Assembly: GCF_006538165.1 (NCBI RefSeq)
Contig: NZ_BDLU01000054.1
Location: forward strand, 62,001 to 126,000
DNA length: 64,000 nucleotides
Direction of reading: 5' to 3'
Source of the DNA: Komagataeibacter diospyri
Lineage (GTDB): Bacteria; Pseudomonadota; Alphaproteobacteria; Acetobacterales; Acetobacteraceae
How positions within the stretch are numbered: position 1 is the stretch's first letter; the number at the start of each line of letters is the position of its first letter. This document shows positions 47,284 to 55,232 of the stretch, piece by piece. A program made the translations under genes and the position numbers. The notes under the pieces were generated by a model that ran no database searches, was not told the origin of the DNA, and saw only the letters and a program-made list of their open reading frames with translations.

Positions 47284-48984
47284 ATGGCAGGTAGCGTGAT
47301 TTCCGACCGGATCGCACAGGGTAGCGGACGGGTGGCGGCGGACACCGTGATCCGCAATGTCCGCCTGTTCGATCTGGTGACGGGCGAACTGCTGCCGACC
47401 GACATCGCCATATGTGGTGACACCATTGTCGGCACGCTGGATCATTACGAGGGCGAAAACGTGATCGAGGGGCATGGCCGCATTGCCGTGCCGGGTTTTA
47501 TCGATACGCACCTGCATGTCGAATCCTCGCTCATCACCCCGTTTGAATTCGACCGCTGCGTCCTGCCCCATGGCGTGACCACCGCCATATGCGACCCGCA
47601 TGAAATGGCCAACGTGCTGGGCCGACCGGCGCTGGATTACTTTACCGAAGCGGCCATGCGCACGGTCATGGACCTGCGGGTCAACCTGTCCAGCTGCGTG
47701 CCGTCCACCGCGCTTGAAACATCGGGTGCGACGCTGGGGGCGGCTGACCTGCTGGCCTATCGGGACCACCCCAAGGTCATTGGCCTGGCCGAGTTCATGA
47801 ACATTCCCGGCGTGCTGAATGGCGACCCGGTGTGCATGGAAAAGCTGGCGGCCTTTGCCGGCGGTCATATTGATGGCCATGCACCGTTGTTGCGCGGGCG
47901 TAAGCTCAATGGGTATCTGTCGGCGGGCATCACCACCGATCATGAGGCCACGACGGCGGAAGAAGCGCTGGAAAAGGTGCGCAAGGGCATGATGGTGCTG
48001 ATCCGCGAGGGATCGGTATGCAAGGACCTGCGCGCGCTGGTGCCGCTGCTCAACCCCGTGACATCGCCGTTTTTCGCCTTCTGCACCGATGACCGCAACC
48101 CGCTGGAAATCGCGCATGAGGGGCATCTGGATTACCTGATCCGCCTTGCCATCTCGCTGGGGGTGGAACCGCTGGCGGCCTATCGCAGCGCCTCGCTCAG
48201 TGCGGCCAACGCGTTTGGCCTGCGCGACCGGGGCATGATCGCGCCGGGGCGGCGGGCGGATATCGTACTGCTTGATGACCTGCGTGAATGCCGGGTGTCA
48301 GATGTTATCAGCGCGGGGCGTCTGGTGAATGACGCGCTGTTTGCCGCACGTGACATCATTCCCCCCGTCGGCACCGACAGTATCAGCCTGCCCGCGCCCG
48401 TCAGTACGCAGGACATGCAGGTCGCGGGAAGTGGTGCGCAGCGCCCGGTGATCGGCCTGCTGCCCGGCCAGATCATCACCCCCTTCCTGCATGCCGATCT
48501 GCCGGTAGTGGATGGTATCGTCCAGCCCGACCCGGCACAGGATATCGCACGCATCTGCGTGGTGGCGCGGCATGGGCACAATGACAATATCGGGCGCGGG
48601 TTTGTTAAGGGGTTTGGCCTGTCGGGCGGCGCGCTGGCGTCCTCGGTCGGGCATGACAGCCACAATATCTGCGTGGTGGGCATGAATGACGCGGATATGG
48701 CGGTTGCGGTCAACCATCTGGAAAAGACCGGCGGCGGCTTTGTCGTGGTGCGTGACGGGACAGTGGTGGCGGATATGCCGCTGCCGGTGGCGGGCCTTAT
48801 GAGTGACGCCCCGTTCGAGACCGTGCGCGATCAGCTGGAGGTACTGCGCGCCGCCGCCCGTGCGCTGGGCTGCCAGCTTGACGAGCCGTTCCTGCAGCTG
48901 GCCTTTCTGCCGCTGCCGGTTATCCCGCACCTGAAGATCACGGATTTCGGCATGGTGGATGTCAACCGGATGGAACTGGTCTGA
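47284..48984 (+). CDS. ade: Adenine deaminase
   Basis: Deaminates adenine to hypoxanthine in purine salvage. 566 residues of the amidohydrolase superfamily: metal-binding [25 protein letters not shown], the GHAPLLRG segment and [11 protein letters not shown] match the Ade family, as does the C-terminal domain with [14 protein letters not shown] ([13 protein letters not shown]). Only 26 bp separate its stop from the downstream recombinase gene, so ade may be the first gene of that transcription unit. Confidence 0.95.
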   Translation: MAGSVISDRIAQGSGRVAADTVIRNVRLFDLVTGELLPTDIAICGDTIVGTLDHYEGENVIEGHGRIAVPGFIDTHLHVESSLITPFEFDRCVLPHGVTTAICDPHEMANVLGRPALDYFTEAAMRTVMDLRVNLSSCVPSTALETSGATLGAADLLAYRDHPKVIGLAEFMNIPGVLNGDPVCMEKLAAFAGGHIDGHAPLLRGRKLNGYLSAGITTDHEATTAEEALEKVRKGMMVLIREGSVCKDLRALVPLLNPVTSPFFAFCTDDRNPLEIAHEGHLDYLIRLAISLGVEPLAAYRSASLSAANAFGLRDRGMIAPGRRADIVLLDDLRECRVSDVISAGRLVNDALFAARDIIPPVGTDSISLPAPVSTQDMQVAGSGAQRPVIGLLPGQIITPFLHADLPVVDGIVQPDPAQDIARICVVARHGHNDNIGRGFVKGFGLSGGALASSVGHDSHNICVVGMNDADMAVAVNHLEKTGGGFVVVRDGTVVADMPLPVAGLMSDAPFETVRDQLEVLRAAARALGCQLDEPFLQLAFLPLPVIPHLKITDFGMVDVNRMELV

Positions 48985-49010
48985 TACGGTCCACGATACA
49001 GGAGCAGCCC

Positions 49011-49886
49011 ATGACAGGGGCCAGTGATATCGCAGCCCCCGCGCGCGAAGCCGTGGCCACCCTGCGTGCCTACCGTGCGGACTGGGTGCATTTCACCAAC
49101 TGGTGCGCCGTCCACGCGGTTTCCCCCATTCCTGCAACGGCGAAGGTCGTGGCGACCTATCTGCGCAGCCTGACGGAATTCGCGCCTTCAACCATCCGGC
49201 GCAGGCTGGCCGCGATTGGCAAGATGCACCGTTTCAACAACATGGCGTGGGACGTAACCGAGCCCGGTATCCGCGCGGCCGTAGCCGACATGACTGAACG
49301 CGCCAGCCGCCCGGCCGCTCCCCCTGCGGTGGTGACGCCGGACATGCTGCGCGCCATGGTCGAACACTGCGCGGATGGCTCCCCGCGGGGGCTGCGTGAC
49401 CGCTGCCTGCTGCTGTTCGGTTTCGCGGGCGCGCTGCGCCGTTCGGAACTGGTGGGGCTGCAGGTGGAAGACGTGCGCGCTGAACGCACGCAGGTCGTGC
49501 TGACCATTCGGGAGGAGGGCGCGGCACAGTCGGTCAGCCTGCCCCTGCCATCCGATGGCGCGATGTGCCCCGCCGCAGCGTTTGCCGCATGGCAGCAGGT
49601 GGCGCACCGGCAGACCGGGCCGCTGTTCCGTGCCATCTCAAAAGGGGAACGCGTGGGCGGACGGGCGCTGACTCCGTACGCCGTGACCCGTATCCTGCAG
49701 CGCCGCGCGTTGATGGCGGAAGTGCCGCCGGATATTGCCGCGACGTTAAGCGCCCATGCCCTGCGCTCGGGCTACATTGTCGCGGCATTGCGGCAGGGGA
49801 TGGAAACCGAAGCCCTGTGCCAGCATACCCGTTACCGTGACCCGCGCGCCCTGCGGCCGTATGAGCGCCTGCTGGCCCATGACTGA
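49011..49886 (+). CDS. Tyrosine recombinase/site-specific integrase
   Basis: 291 residues, the size of XerC/D. An N-terminal SAM-like core-binding domain (residues 15-95) precedes the catalytic domain: Arg143 in GALRRSEL, His249-x2-Arg252 in SAHALRSG, His272 in CQHTRYRD and nucleophile Tyr284 in RPYERL. The beta-hairpin that normally supplies the catalytic Lys reads TIREEGAAQSVSL, with no Lys. GGAG lies 6 bp before the ATG. It follows ade by 26 bp and overlaps the next gene by 8 bp. No att repeats or tRNA are visible nearby. Confidence 0.88.
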   Translation: MTGASDIAAPAREAVATLRAYRADWVHFTNWCAVHAVSPIPATAKVVATYLRSLTEFAPSTIRRRLAAIGKMHRFNNMAWDVTEPGIRAAVADMTERASRPAAPPAVVTPDMLRAMVEHCADGSPRGLRDRCLLLFGFAGALRRSELVGLQVEDVRAERTQVVLTIREEGAAQSVSLPLPSDGAMCPAAAFAAWQQVAHRQTGPLFRAISKGERVGGRALTPYAVTRILQRRALMAEVPPDIAATLSAHALRSGYIVAALRQGMETEALCQHTRYRDPRALRPYERLLAHD

Positions 49887-50583
49887 AAACCTGCGCCTGC
49901 CATGGGCTGATCTGCCGCCCCCTGCAACCGCACGGGAAGACGAGGCCGCCGGGACCACGCGGCGCGCGCCGGGACGGCGGGGACGGCGTCCGCTTTCCGC
50001 CTGGCCGCAGCCTGCCGAACCATCGCCATGGCAGTGGTGGCACCTGCTGGTATACGGGCCGGATACGGACATGGACGCATTTGTTGCGGACGCGGCAGGC
50101 CCCGGCCTGATCCCATGGCCGTTTGATGCCGAACGGGTGGAGGAAGACATGTTCGCGCTGGCGATCGGCGCCAACTCGCCCGCGCGTGGCCGGGCCGGAC
50201 TGTCCATTGACGGCTGCCGGATCCTTGCGCGCCAGTTCCGTACGGCGGCGGAAGCCCGTCACGCCCGGTTGGGACTGCGGGCGGACACGGCATGTCCGCT
50301 GGATTTCCATCAGCTTGTCCCAGTGCCGGAACGGATTCTCCAGCTTGGCGCCACCCACCCTGATGCGCGGGCATGGCTGCGTGACAACTGGGGCCTGACC
50401 GAAGCGCCACGTCAGGTACGCCACCTGCCAGGACGCAAGGCGGGGCGTCGGCTGCCACGTGGCTACCGGGCCATGGTGTACGGCTTCTTTACCCGGATGG
50501 GCACGCCCGGGCCCGTGGTCCGCCAGATGGAGGAACATTATCCCACCCTGACATTCCGCCTGTCGGAACGGTCGCTGGCATGA
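49879..50583 (+). CDS. Hypothetical protein with Api92/YubB-like ferredoxin-fold C-terminus
   Basis: 234 residues, soluble. A basic, disordered N-terminus (TTRRAPGRRGRRPLSAWPQP) leads to a segment beginning WQWWHLLVYGPDTD. The C-terminal part (ARAWLRDNWG ... YGFFTRMGTPGPVVRQMEEH, YPTLTFRLSE) resembles the NWGTKW ... FETAW-x-PP-x-PVI-x-L ... YPDLTFEL pattern of Api92/YubB-like proteins of plasmids and phages. That match is from memory and needs a profile search. Both ends overlap the neighbours (8 bp with the recombinase, ATGA with the kleisin), so the three proteins are made together. Confidence 0.6.
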   Translation: MTENLRLPWADLPPPATAREDEAAGTTRRAPGRRGRRPLSAWPQPAEPSPWQWWHLLVYGPDTDMDAFVADAAGPGLIPWPFDAERVEEDMFALAIGANSPARGRAGLSIDGCRILARQFRTAAEARHARLGLRADTACPLDFHQLVPVPERILQLGATHPDARAWLRDNWGLTEAPRQVRHLPGRKAGRRLPRGYRAMVYGFFTRMGTPGPVVRQMEEHYPTLTFRLSERSLA

Positions 50584-51395
50584 CGGGGCAGACCGAGCTT
50601 TTCAGCGCTCCGCTGCCTGATGGCGAAGCTGTCATCGTGCTCGACATCTATCAGGGCGGCCTGTCGCATCTGCTGCAGCTGGCGCATGCGCGTGAAATCG
50701 ATCTGGCGCGGCTGGATATCGTCACCCTGATCGATCAGCTGGCCGAAGCGGCGCGGACGCACACGTCGCTGCCGCTGGGGATCAAGGCGCAATGGGCAGT
50801 CATGGCGTCGGGGCTGCTGCTGTTGCGGTCGCGCCTCATGCTGCCAGCCGATGACCCACGCCAGCAGCAGGCGACACAGGAAGCGGCCGACCTGCGCACG
50901 CGCCTGCTGGCGGCGGAAGATTCAGCCCGCCTTGCCGACTGGCTTGCGGCGCGCGAACAGCTTGGCCGCGACGTTCATGCTTTTGGCGGCGCGGTTACCC
51001 CCGATGGGGACGAATCGGCGCAGTGGGAAGTGGACCGGATCGAATTCCTGTGGGGGTGCCTTGCGGTATTTGACGGGAACTGGGGCGTCATGCCGGTGGA
51101 GACTCCGTTCTATGCCCCGGTGCAGCTTGATCTGTTTTCCGTCGAGGACGCGCGCATGCGCGTACGCACCTGCCTGGCGCGGGCCCATGACGGGCCGGTG
51201 CCACTGGACCGGATGCTGCCCGATTCCGTGCGCGTGGGGCCGGCAGCCAGCCTGTCATCGGGGCAGCGCCGTTCGGCATGGAGCAGTACGTTCGCCGCCT
51301 GTCTGGAAATGGTGAAGCAGGGGGAGGCGCTGGCCTATCAGGCCGAACCGGACACGCTGCCCCGTTTCAGCGGCGTGCAGGCGGAAACGGGGTAG
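50580..51395 (+). CDS. scpA: ScpA-type kleisin (segregation and condensation protein A homologue)
   Basis: 271 residues spanning a full ScpA. The N-terminal SMC-neck-binding part reads GGLSHLLQLAHAREIDLARL and DIVTLIDQL, followed by VMASGLLLLRSRLMLP, the linker with LREL-type helices (REQLGRDVHAFGG), and the C-terminal winged-helix end TFAACLEMVKQGEALAYQAE. ScpA normally joins SMC and ScpB in the condensin ring. Here no scpB or smc is adjacent, and the partners are a recombinase and an Api92-like protein. It could be a second, specialised kleisin, or the genome's only ScpA in an unusual place. Confidence 0.82.
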   Translation: MTGQTELFSAPLPDGEAVIVLDIYQGGLSHLLQLAHAREIDLARLDIVTLIDQLAEAARTHTSLPLGIKAQWAVMASGLLLLRSRLMLPADDPRQQQATQEAADLRTRLLAAEDSARLADWLAAREQLGRDVHAFGGAVTPDGDESAQWEVDRIEFLWGCLAVFDGNWGVMPVETPFYAPVQLDLFSVEDARMRVRTCLARAHDGPVPLDRMLPDSVRVGPAASLSSGQRRSAWSSTFAACLEMVKQGEALAYQAEPDTLPRFSGVQAETG

Positions 51396-52035
51396 AATGG
51401 GGTAGGACTCATTTCACCCGAAAATACAGTGAAATGAATTTATCGTTGCATCTTATATTTGATAACTGTCAGTTTGTATCGAAGTCGCAACAGTTTGTTG
51501 GAAAACAGGCGGTCCCGGCCGGGATGACAGATTTTTTTTCCTCATTTTTTAACAGTTTGCTTGACTGGGATTTTTTTTTGACCAAGCTGGCAGACGAGAG
51601 TTTTTTACTGGCCTGCCGGGCACTGACAGGGGCTGTTTCATAGGGCGTTTTTCGCCATGGGCCATGATTTGTCGGGCAGGACGTTCATACCAAGATTATT
51701 TCATATAAGATCAGGGTTGATTTCGAGATGTTAATAATGTTTATGGATAAAACGTGATGAATGAGTGGCTTGGCCTGTCGGGGCAGGGTGCATGCAATGT
51801 CCGTGCATTGGCATATGCACTGCCGGAGGCGGCGACGGTCGTGCCTTCCCGTTCCGCCGGGGAGGGGGGCTGTCGTGCTTCAGGGTTGAGCCGGGGAGAA
51901 CAAGGCGGATCGCATCAGTCGTTTCGTAGAAATCTGGTCATACTCCCGTAGTAAAATTGGTGAAATCAGAACATCCAGAACAAATTCTGTAATAATTCCT
52001 TCCTAAAACTATGCCGTTCTGAGTGAGGTATGGGT
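51396..52035. other. 640-bp AT-rich gap between the kleisin unit and tonB
   Basis: It opens with a 9-bp perfect inverted repeat (TCATTTCAC 51409-51417, GTGAAATGA 51429-51437) just after scpA. Then come several T-tracts (starting near 51532, 51545, 51571 and 51601) in DNA of much lower GC than the neighbours. Small frames at 51278-51643 and 51754-51951 lack coding character. The promoter of tonB-exbB-exbD-exbD should be near the right end. Foreign or bent DNA is possible. Confidence 0.45.
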
Positions 52036-52698
52036 ATGACGTATGCGGAACAGAGTGATAATAGACTACAAAAGGTAATTGTTTTCGCGCTTGTCCTGGT
52101 GTTTGAAGGGCTGCTGGTGCTGGCGCTCCTGTTCGGGCTCAGTTCCCCGCCGGATGCACCCAAGGAACCGCCGCGGCCGCCGGTGCAGGTCCACATGATC
52201 AAGGAACCGCCACCGCCGCCACCGCCGCCGCCGCCACCGCCACCGCCGCCGGAAATTACGCAGCCGCCGCCGCCGTACATTCCGCCGCCGAAGATCCAGG
52301 TTCCGACGCCGCCGCCGCCGATGAAGGTGACCCACACGAAGCCGCCGAAGGCGATGCCGCCTGCAAAGGCGACCCCGCCGGCTGATGCGCCCGTGTCCAA
52401 CGCGCCGCCAGTGCCCGATCACATGGCCGGTACGTCGCCGCTGAACCATGTCGTTCCGGAATATCCGGAAGAAATGTCGGAAGAAGGCCGTGAAGGCGTT
52501 GTGTCCGTGGCATGTGACGTGGAACCGACCGGCGTGACCAGCAACTGCCAGGTGGTCAATGTAAAGGGCGGTCAGGCATTCGCTGATGCCGCACTGAAGG
52601 CGGTCCGCCGTTCGCGTTATGCGCCGGCTGTCAAAAATGGTGTGCCCGTCAAGGAGTTCCACCATCTCTATACGATCACGTTCAGTCTGAATGACTGA
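52036..52698 (+). CDS. tonB: Energy transducer TonB
   Basis: Transmits proton-motive energy from ExbBD to outer-membrane receptors. One N-terminal membrane helix (VIVFALVLVFEGLLVLALLF), a Pro-rich periplasmic spacer containing 15 consecutive prolines, then a TonB C-terminal domain (HVVPEYPEEMSEEGREGVVS ... ALKAVRRSRYAPAVKNG). ATG at 52036 has GAGG 7 bp upstream; ATG at 52030, adding two residues, touches that site. About 220 residues. First of four genes. Confidence 0.93.
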   Translation: MTYAEQSDNRLQKVIVFALVLVFEGLLVLALLFGLSSPPDAPKEPPRPPVQVHMIKEPPPPPPPPPPPPPPPEITQPPPPYIPPPKIQVPTPPPPMKVTHTKPPKAMPPAKATPPADAPVSNAPPVPDHMAGTSPLNHVVPEYPEEMSEEGREGVVSVACDVEPTGVTSNCQVVNVKGGQAFADAALKAVRRSRYAPAVKNGVPVKEFHHLYTITFSLND

Positions 52699-52784
52699 GC
52701 CTGAATGTTAGGTCAGGCACGGCGGGGGCCGGCAGCACCCCGCCGCCTCGGAAAAAACATCCTGCTCCAGAGGATTTTGGTTAA

Positions 52785-53828
52785 ATGATCAGACTGCATC
52801 GTAAACACACTCTTGTTGCCTCGGCTGCTTTCGCTGCCATGCTGTGCGCGGCTTCCCCGCTCGCCGCGCTGGCCCAGGATGCCGCCCCGGCCGCTAGCGA
52901 TGCGGCCACGGCACCGGCGGTTTCCGCCCCTGCGACCGATGGCACCGGCGCTGCCGCCACCCCGGCCCCCGGCGCTGATGCCCCGGCCGCGCAGGCACCC
53001 GCCCCGACCGACGCCGCCCCGACCGATGCTGCCCCTGCTGACGCAGCACCGGCGCCCGCGCCTGCCGCTGAAGCCCCGCCGGCTGATGCCCCCAAGGCAC
53101 CCGAAGGCAACCCGTACGGTCTGGGCGCGCTGTGGGCCAATGGTGATTTCATTGCCCGTGGCGTCCTGCTGATCATGGTCTTCATGTCGCTTGGCACATG
53201 GTACATCATGATTACCAAGTTCTTTGAGCAGGCGCGTGTCATGAATGCCGCCAAGCAGGTCATGAGCGACTTCTGGACCAAGGGTTCCATCAAGGACGGT
53301 GCTGCCGCCCTGCCCGCGAACTCCCCGTTCCGCTACATCGCCGATACCGGCGTCAAGGCTGCCGAACATCACGAGGGCACGATGCAGGAATCCATTGACC
53401 TGCATTCCTGGACCACCATGTCCATCCAGCGTTCGGTTGACGTGATCCAGACCAAGCTGCAGGGCGGCCTGGCCTTCCTCGGCACCGTGGGTTCGACCTC
53501 GCCGTTCGTGGGTCTGTTCGGGACCGTCTGGGGTATCTATCACGCGCTGACGGCCATCGGCATTGCAGGTCAGGCATCGATCGACAAGGTTGCCGGCCCG
53601 GTTGGTGAATCGCTGATCATGACCGCCATCGGTCTGGGCACCGCCGTGCCTGCGGTTCTGGGCTACAACCTGCTGGTCCGCCGCAACAAGGGTGCGATGG
53701 ACAAGATCCGCAACTTCGCCGCTGACGTGCAGTCGATCCTGATGGGTGGTTATCGCCATGGTGCGGAAATCACCGTTCATCCGGACAACTCCCCGACCAC
53801 GACGACTATCGATAACCGGGTGGCCTGA
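52785..53828 (+). CDS. exbB: Biopolymer transporter ExbB (MotA/TolQ/ExbB) with Ala/Pro-rich N-terminal extension
   Basis: 347 residues. A signal-like N-terminus (TLVASAAFAAMLCAASPLAALAQ, cleaved after ALA) and a low-complexity Ala/Pro/Asp segment (about 32-108) precede the channel part. That part has a helix at VLLIMVFMSLGTWYIMITKFF and the conserved GSTSPFVGLFGTVWGIYHA and GLGTAVPAVLGYN segments. It forms the proton channel that drives TonB. The periplasmic extension is longer than in E. coli ExbB. It lies 86 bp after tonB. Confidence 0.93.
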   Translation: MIRLHRKHTLVASAAFAAMLCAASPLAALAQDAAPAASDAATAPAVSAPATDGTGAAATPAPGADAPAAQAPAPTDAAPTDAAPADAAPAPAPAAEAPPADAPKAPEGNPYGLGALWANGDFIARGVLLIMVFMSLGTWYIMITKFFEQARVMNAAKQVMSDFWTKGSIKDGAAALPANSPFRYIADTGVKAAEHHEGTMQESIDLHSWTTMSIQRSVDVIQTKLQGGLAFLGTVGSTSPFVGLFGTVWGIYHALTAIGIAGQASIDKVAGPVGESLIMTAIGLGTAVPAVLGYNLLVRRNKGAMDKIRNFAADVQSILMGGYRHGAEITVHPDNSPTTTTIDNRVA

Positions 53829-53830
53829 TC

Positions 53831-54253
53831 ATGGGTATGCAAGTTGGAGGTGGCAGCGATGAAGACGAGGTGGTGTCCGCCATCAACACCACACCGCTTG
53901 TCGATGTCATGCTGGTGCTGCTGATCATCTTCCTGATCACCATCCCCGTCGCGACACATACCATCAAGGTTAGCCTCCCCATGGATGCTAACCAGCCCAC
54001 CCGGACGATGATGAACAACATCGTCATCGCGGTGACCCCGCAGGGGCAGGCATACTGGAACGAAACGCCGCTTAACAGTTATGCCGACCTGGAATCGCAT
54101 CTGGAGCACGTGGCGGCGGAAAACCCGCAGCCACAGATCCAGATCCGTGGTGACCAGGCGGCGAAATACGAAGGTGTGGGCAAAGTGATTGCAGCCTGTC
54201 AGCAGGCCGGTATCGTCCACATCGACTTTATTACCGAGCAGCCGCACGGCTGA
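53831..54253 (+). CDS. exbD: Biopolymer transporter ExbD (first copy)
   Basis: 140 residues: short cytoplasmic N-terminus, one membrane helix with the essential Asp in NTTPLVDVMLVLLIIFLIT, then a periplasmic domain (YADLESHLEHVA, DQAAKYEGVGKVIAACQQAG). It starts 2 bp after the exbB stop and pairs with ExbB. Confidence 0.93.
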   Translation: MGMQVGGGSDEDEVVSAINTTPLVDVMLVLLIIFLITIPVATHTIKVSLPMDANQPTRTMMNNIVIAVTPQGQAYWNETPLNSYADLESHLEHVAAENPQPQIQIRGDQAAKYEGVGKVIAACQQAGIVHIDFITEQPHG

Positions 54254-54307
54254 TATCCATTCCCGGCCGGGGCCTGTGTGCTCCGGCCAATTTCGGGAGA
54301 GTAGACC

Positions 54308-54748
54308 ATGGGCATGAATATCGGCTCAGACAGCACGACCGAGGACGAAGGTATTGTCGATATCAATACCACGCCCCTGATTGACGTCATGCTGGTGCTG
54401 TTGATCATGCTGATCATCACCATTCCGCTTCAGACGCATTCAGTCTCGATCGATCTGCCGCAGGGCAATCCGCCGCCGTCTTCTCCGCAGCCTGATCCCG
54501 TGGTGGACACGGTAGCGATCGATTTTGACAACACCATCACATGGAATGGCGAACCCGTTGCCGATGATGCGGACCTGCAGGCCCGTTTCAAGGATGCGGC
54601 GGCCCAGCCGGTCCAGCCGGAAATGCACATTCATCCCGACCGCCTGGCCAGCTACAAGGTCGTGGCGAAGGTACTGGCGGATGCGCAGCGCCTGGGTGTG
54701 AGCAAGCTGGGTATCATGGGCAGCGATCAGTTCATGGATGCGCAGTAA
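54308..54748 (+). CDS. exbD: Biopolymer transporter ExbD (second copy)
   Basis: 146-residue paralogue of the preceding gene, with the same helix and Asp (NTTPLIDVMLVLLIMLIIT) but a diverged periplasmic domain containing a Pro-rich insertion (PQGNPPPSSPQPDP). Tandem exbD genes suggest a mixed ExbD dimer or alternative motors, as described for a few Gram-negatives. Last gene of the operon. Confidence 0.93.
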   Translation: MGMNIGSDSTTEDEGIVDINTTPLIDVMLVLLIMLIITIPLQTHSVSIDLPQGNPPPSSPQPDPVVDTVAIDFDNTITWNGEPVADDADLQARFKDAAAQPVQPEMHIHPDRLASYKVVAKVLADAQRLGVSKLGIMGSDQFMDAQ

Positions 54749-54785
54749 GCCAGCCAGTTCCTGATTACTGTATAACGGTCAGCAC

Positions 54786-54818
54786 AACGGCCCTTCCTTC
54801 GGGAGGGGCCGTTTTTTT
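54786..54818 (+). terminator. Rho-independent terminator of tonB-exbB-exbD-exbD
   Basis: AACGGCCC-TTCC pairs with GGGAGGGGCCGTT around a TTCG-like loop and is followed by seven T residues, 38 bp after the last stop codon. Confidence 0.92.
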
Positions 54819-55232
54819 GTGCCCGGTTCCAGCCGTAAGGAATGCTGCTTTTTAAGGCATTCCGGTGATTTGCCCTGTGGTATAAAAGGCACACATGCCA
54901 CATTGTTCAGGCTGTTTCAGCCGTCGATATCTGGTCCGGAAAATCAGAAAAAATGCGAAAATCGTTGTATTTGTGCGGGATACGGGTTGATACCTGCCGG
55001 GGGCAACAGGCTGTGGTCAGATAGATAAACAGCGCGTTGCATTTTTTAAACTTTGCCTGTGCATGTGTATTTCATAAGTCAACAGACAGGCGGAATGTTC
55101 AGTTTCCGTAATTACTTCAGCATGACCGGACGGGACGGGGCTGTGGACAGGAAGGCAGACGGGGATGGCTGCCACTGGAAACCGTATGGCTGTCCGTGAG
55201 CGTGGGCACCACATATATTTGCGGGGGAATAC
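54819..55232. promoter_or_regulatory. Upstream region of the TonB-dependent receptor gene
   Basis: About 410 bp without a credible gene. It contains a 7-bp inverted repeat (GGAATGC near 54839, GCATTCC near 54857) and an AT-rich patch at about 54940-54980 and again near 55040. GCGGGGGAATAC precedes the receptor start. No clear Fur box was recognised. Confidence 0.45.

Noticed and set aside
49011..51395. Genomic island or prophage boundaries around the recombinase
   Set aside because: No tRNA, direct att repeats, phage genes or insertion sequences in the flanks; GC within the genes matches the chromosome.
51278..51643. Small frame running from scpA into the AT-rich gap
   Set aside because: First part is scpA in another frame, second part is T-tract DNA giving Phe/Leu/Ser runs; no ribosome site.
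51754..51951. 65-residue frame upstream of tonB
   Set aside because: Weak ribosome site, no domain, and composition unlike the neighbouring genes; cannot be supported as a gene.
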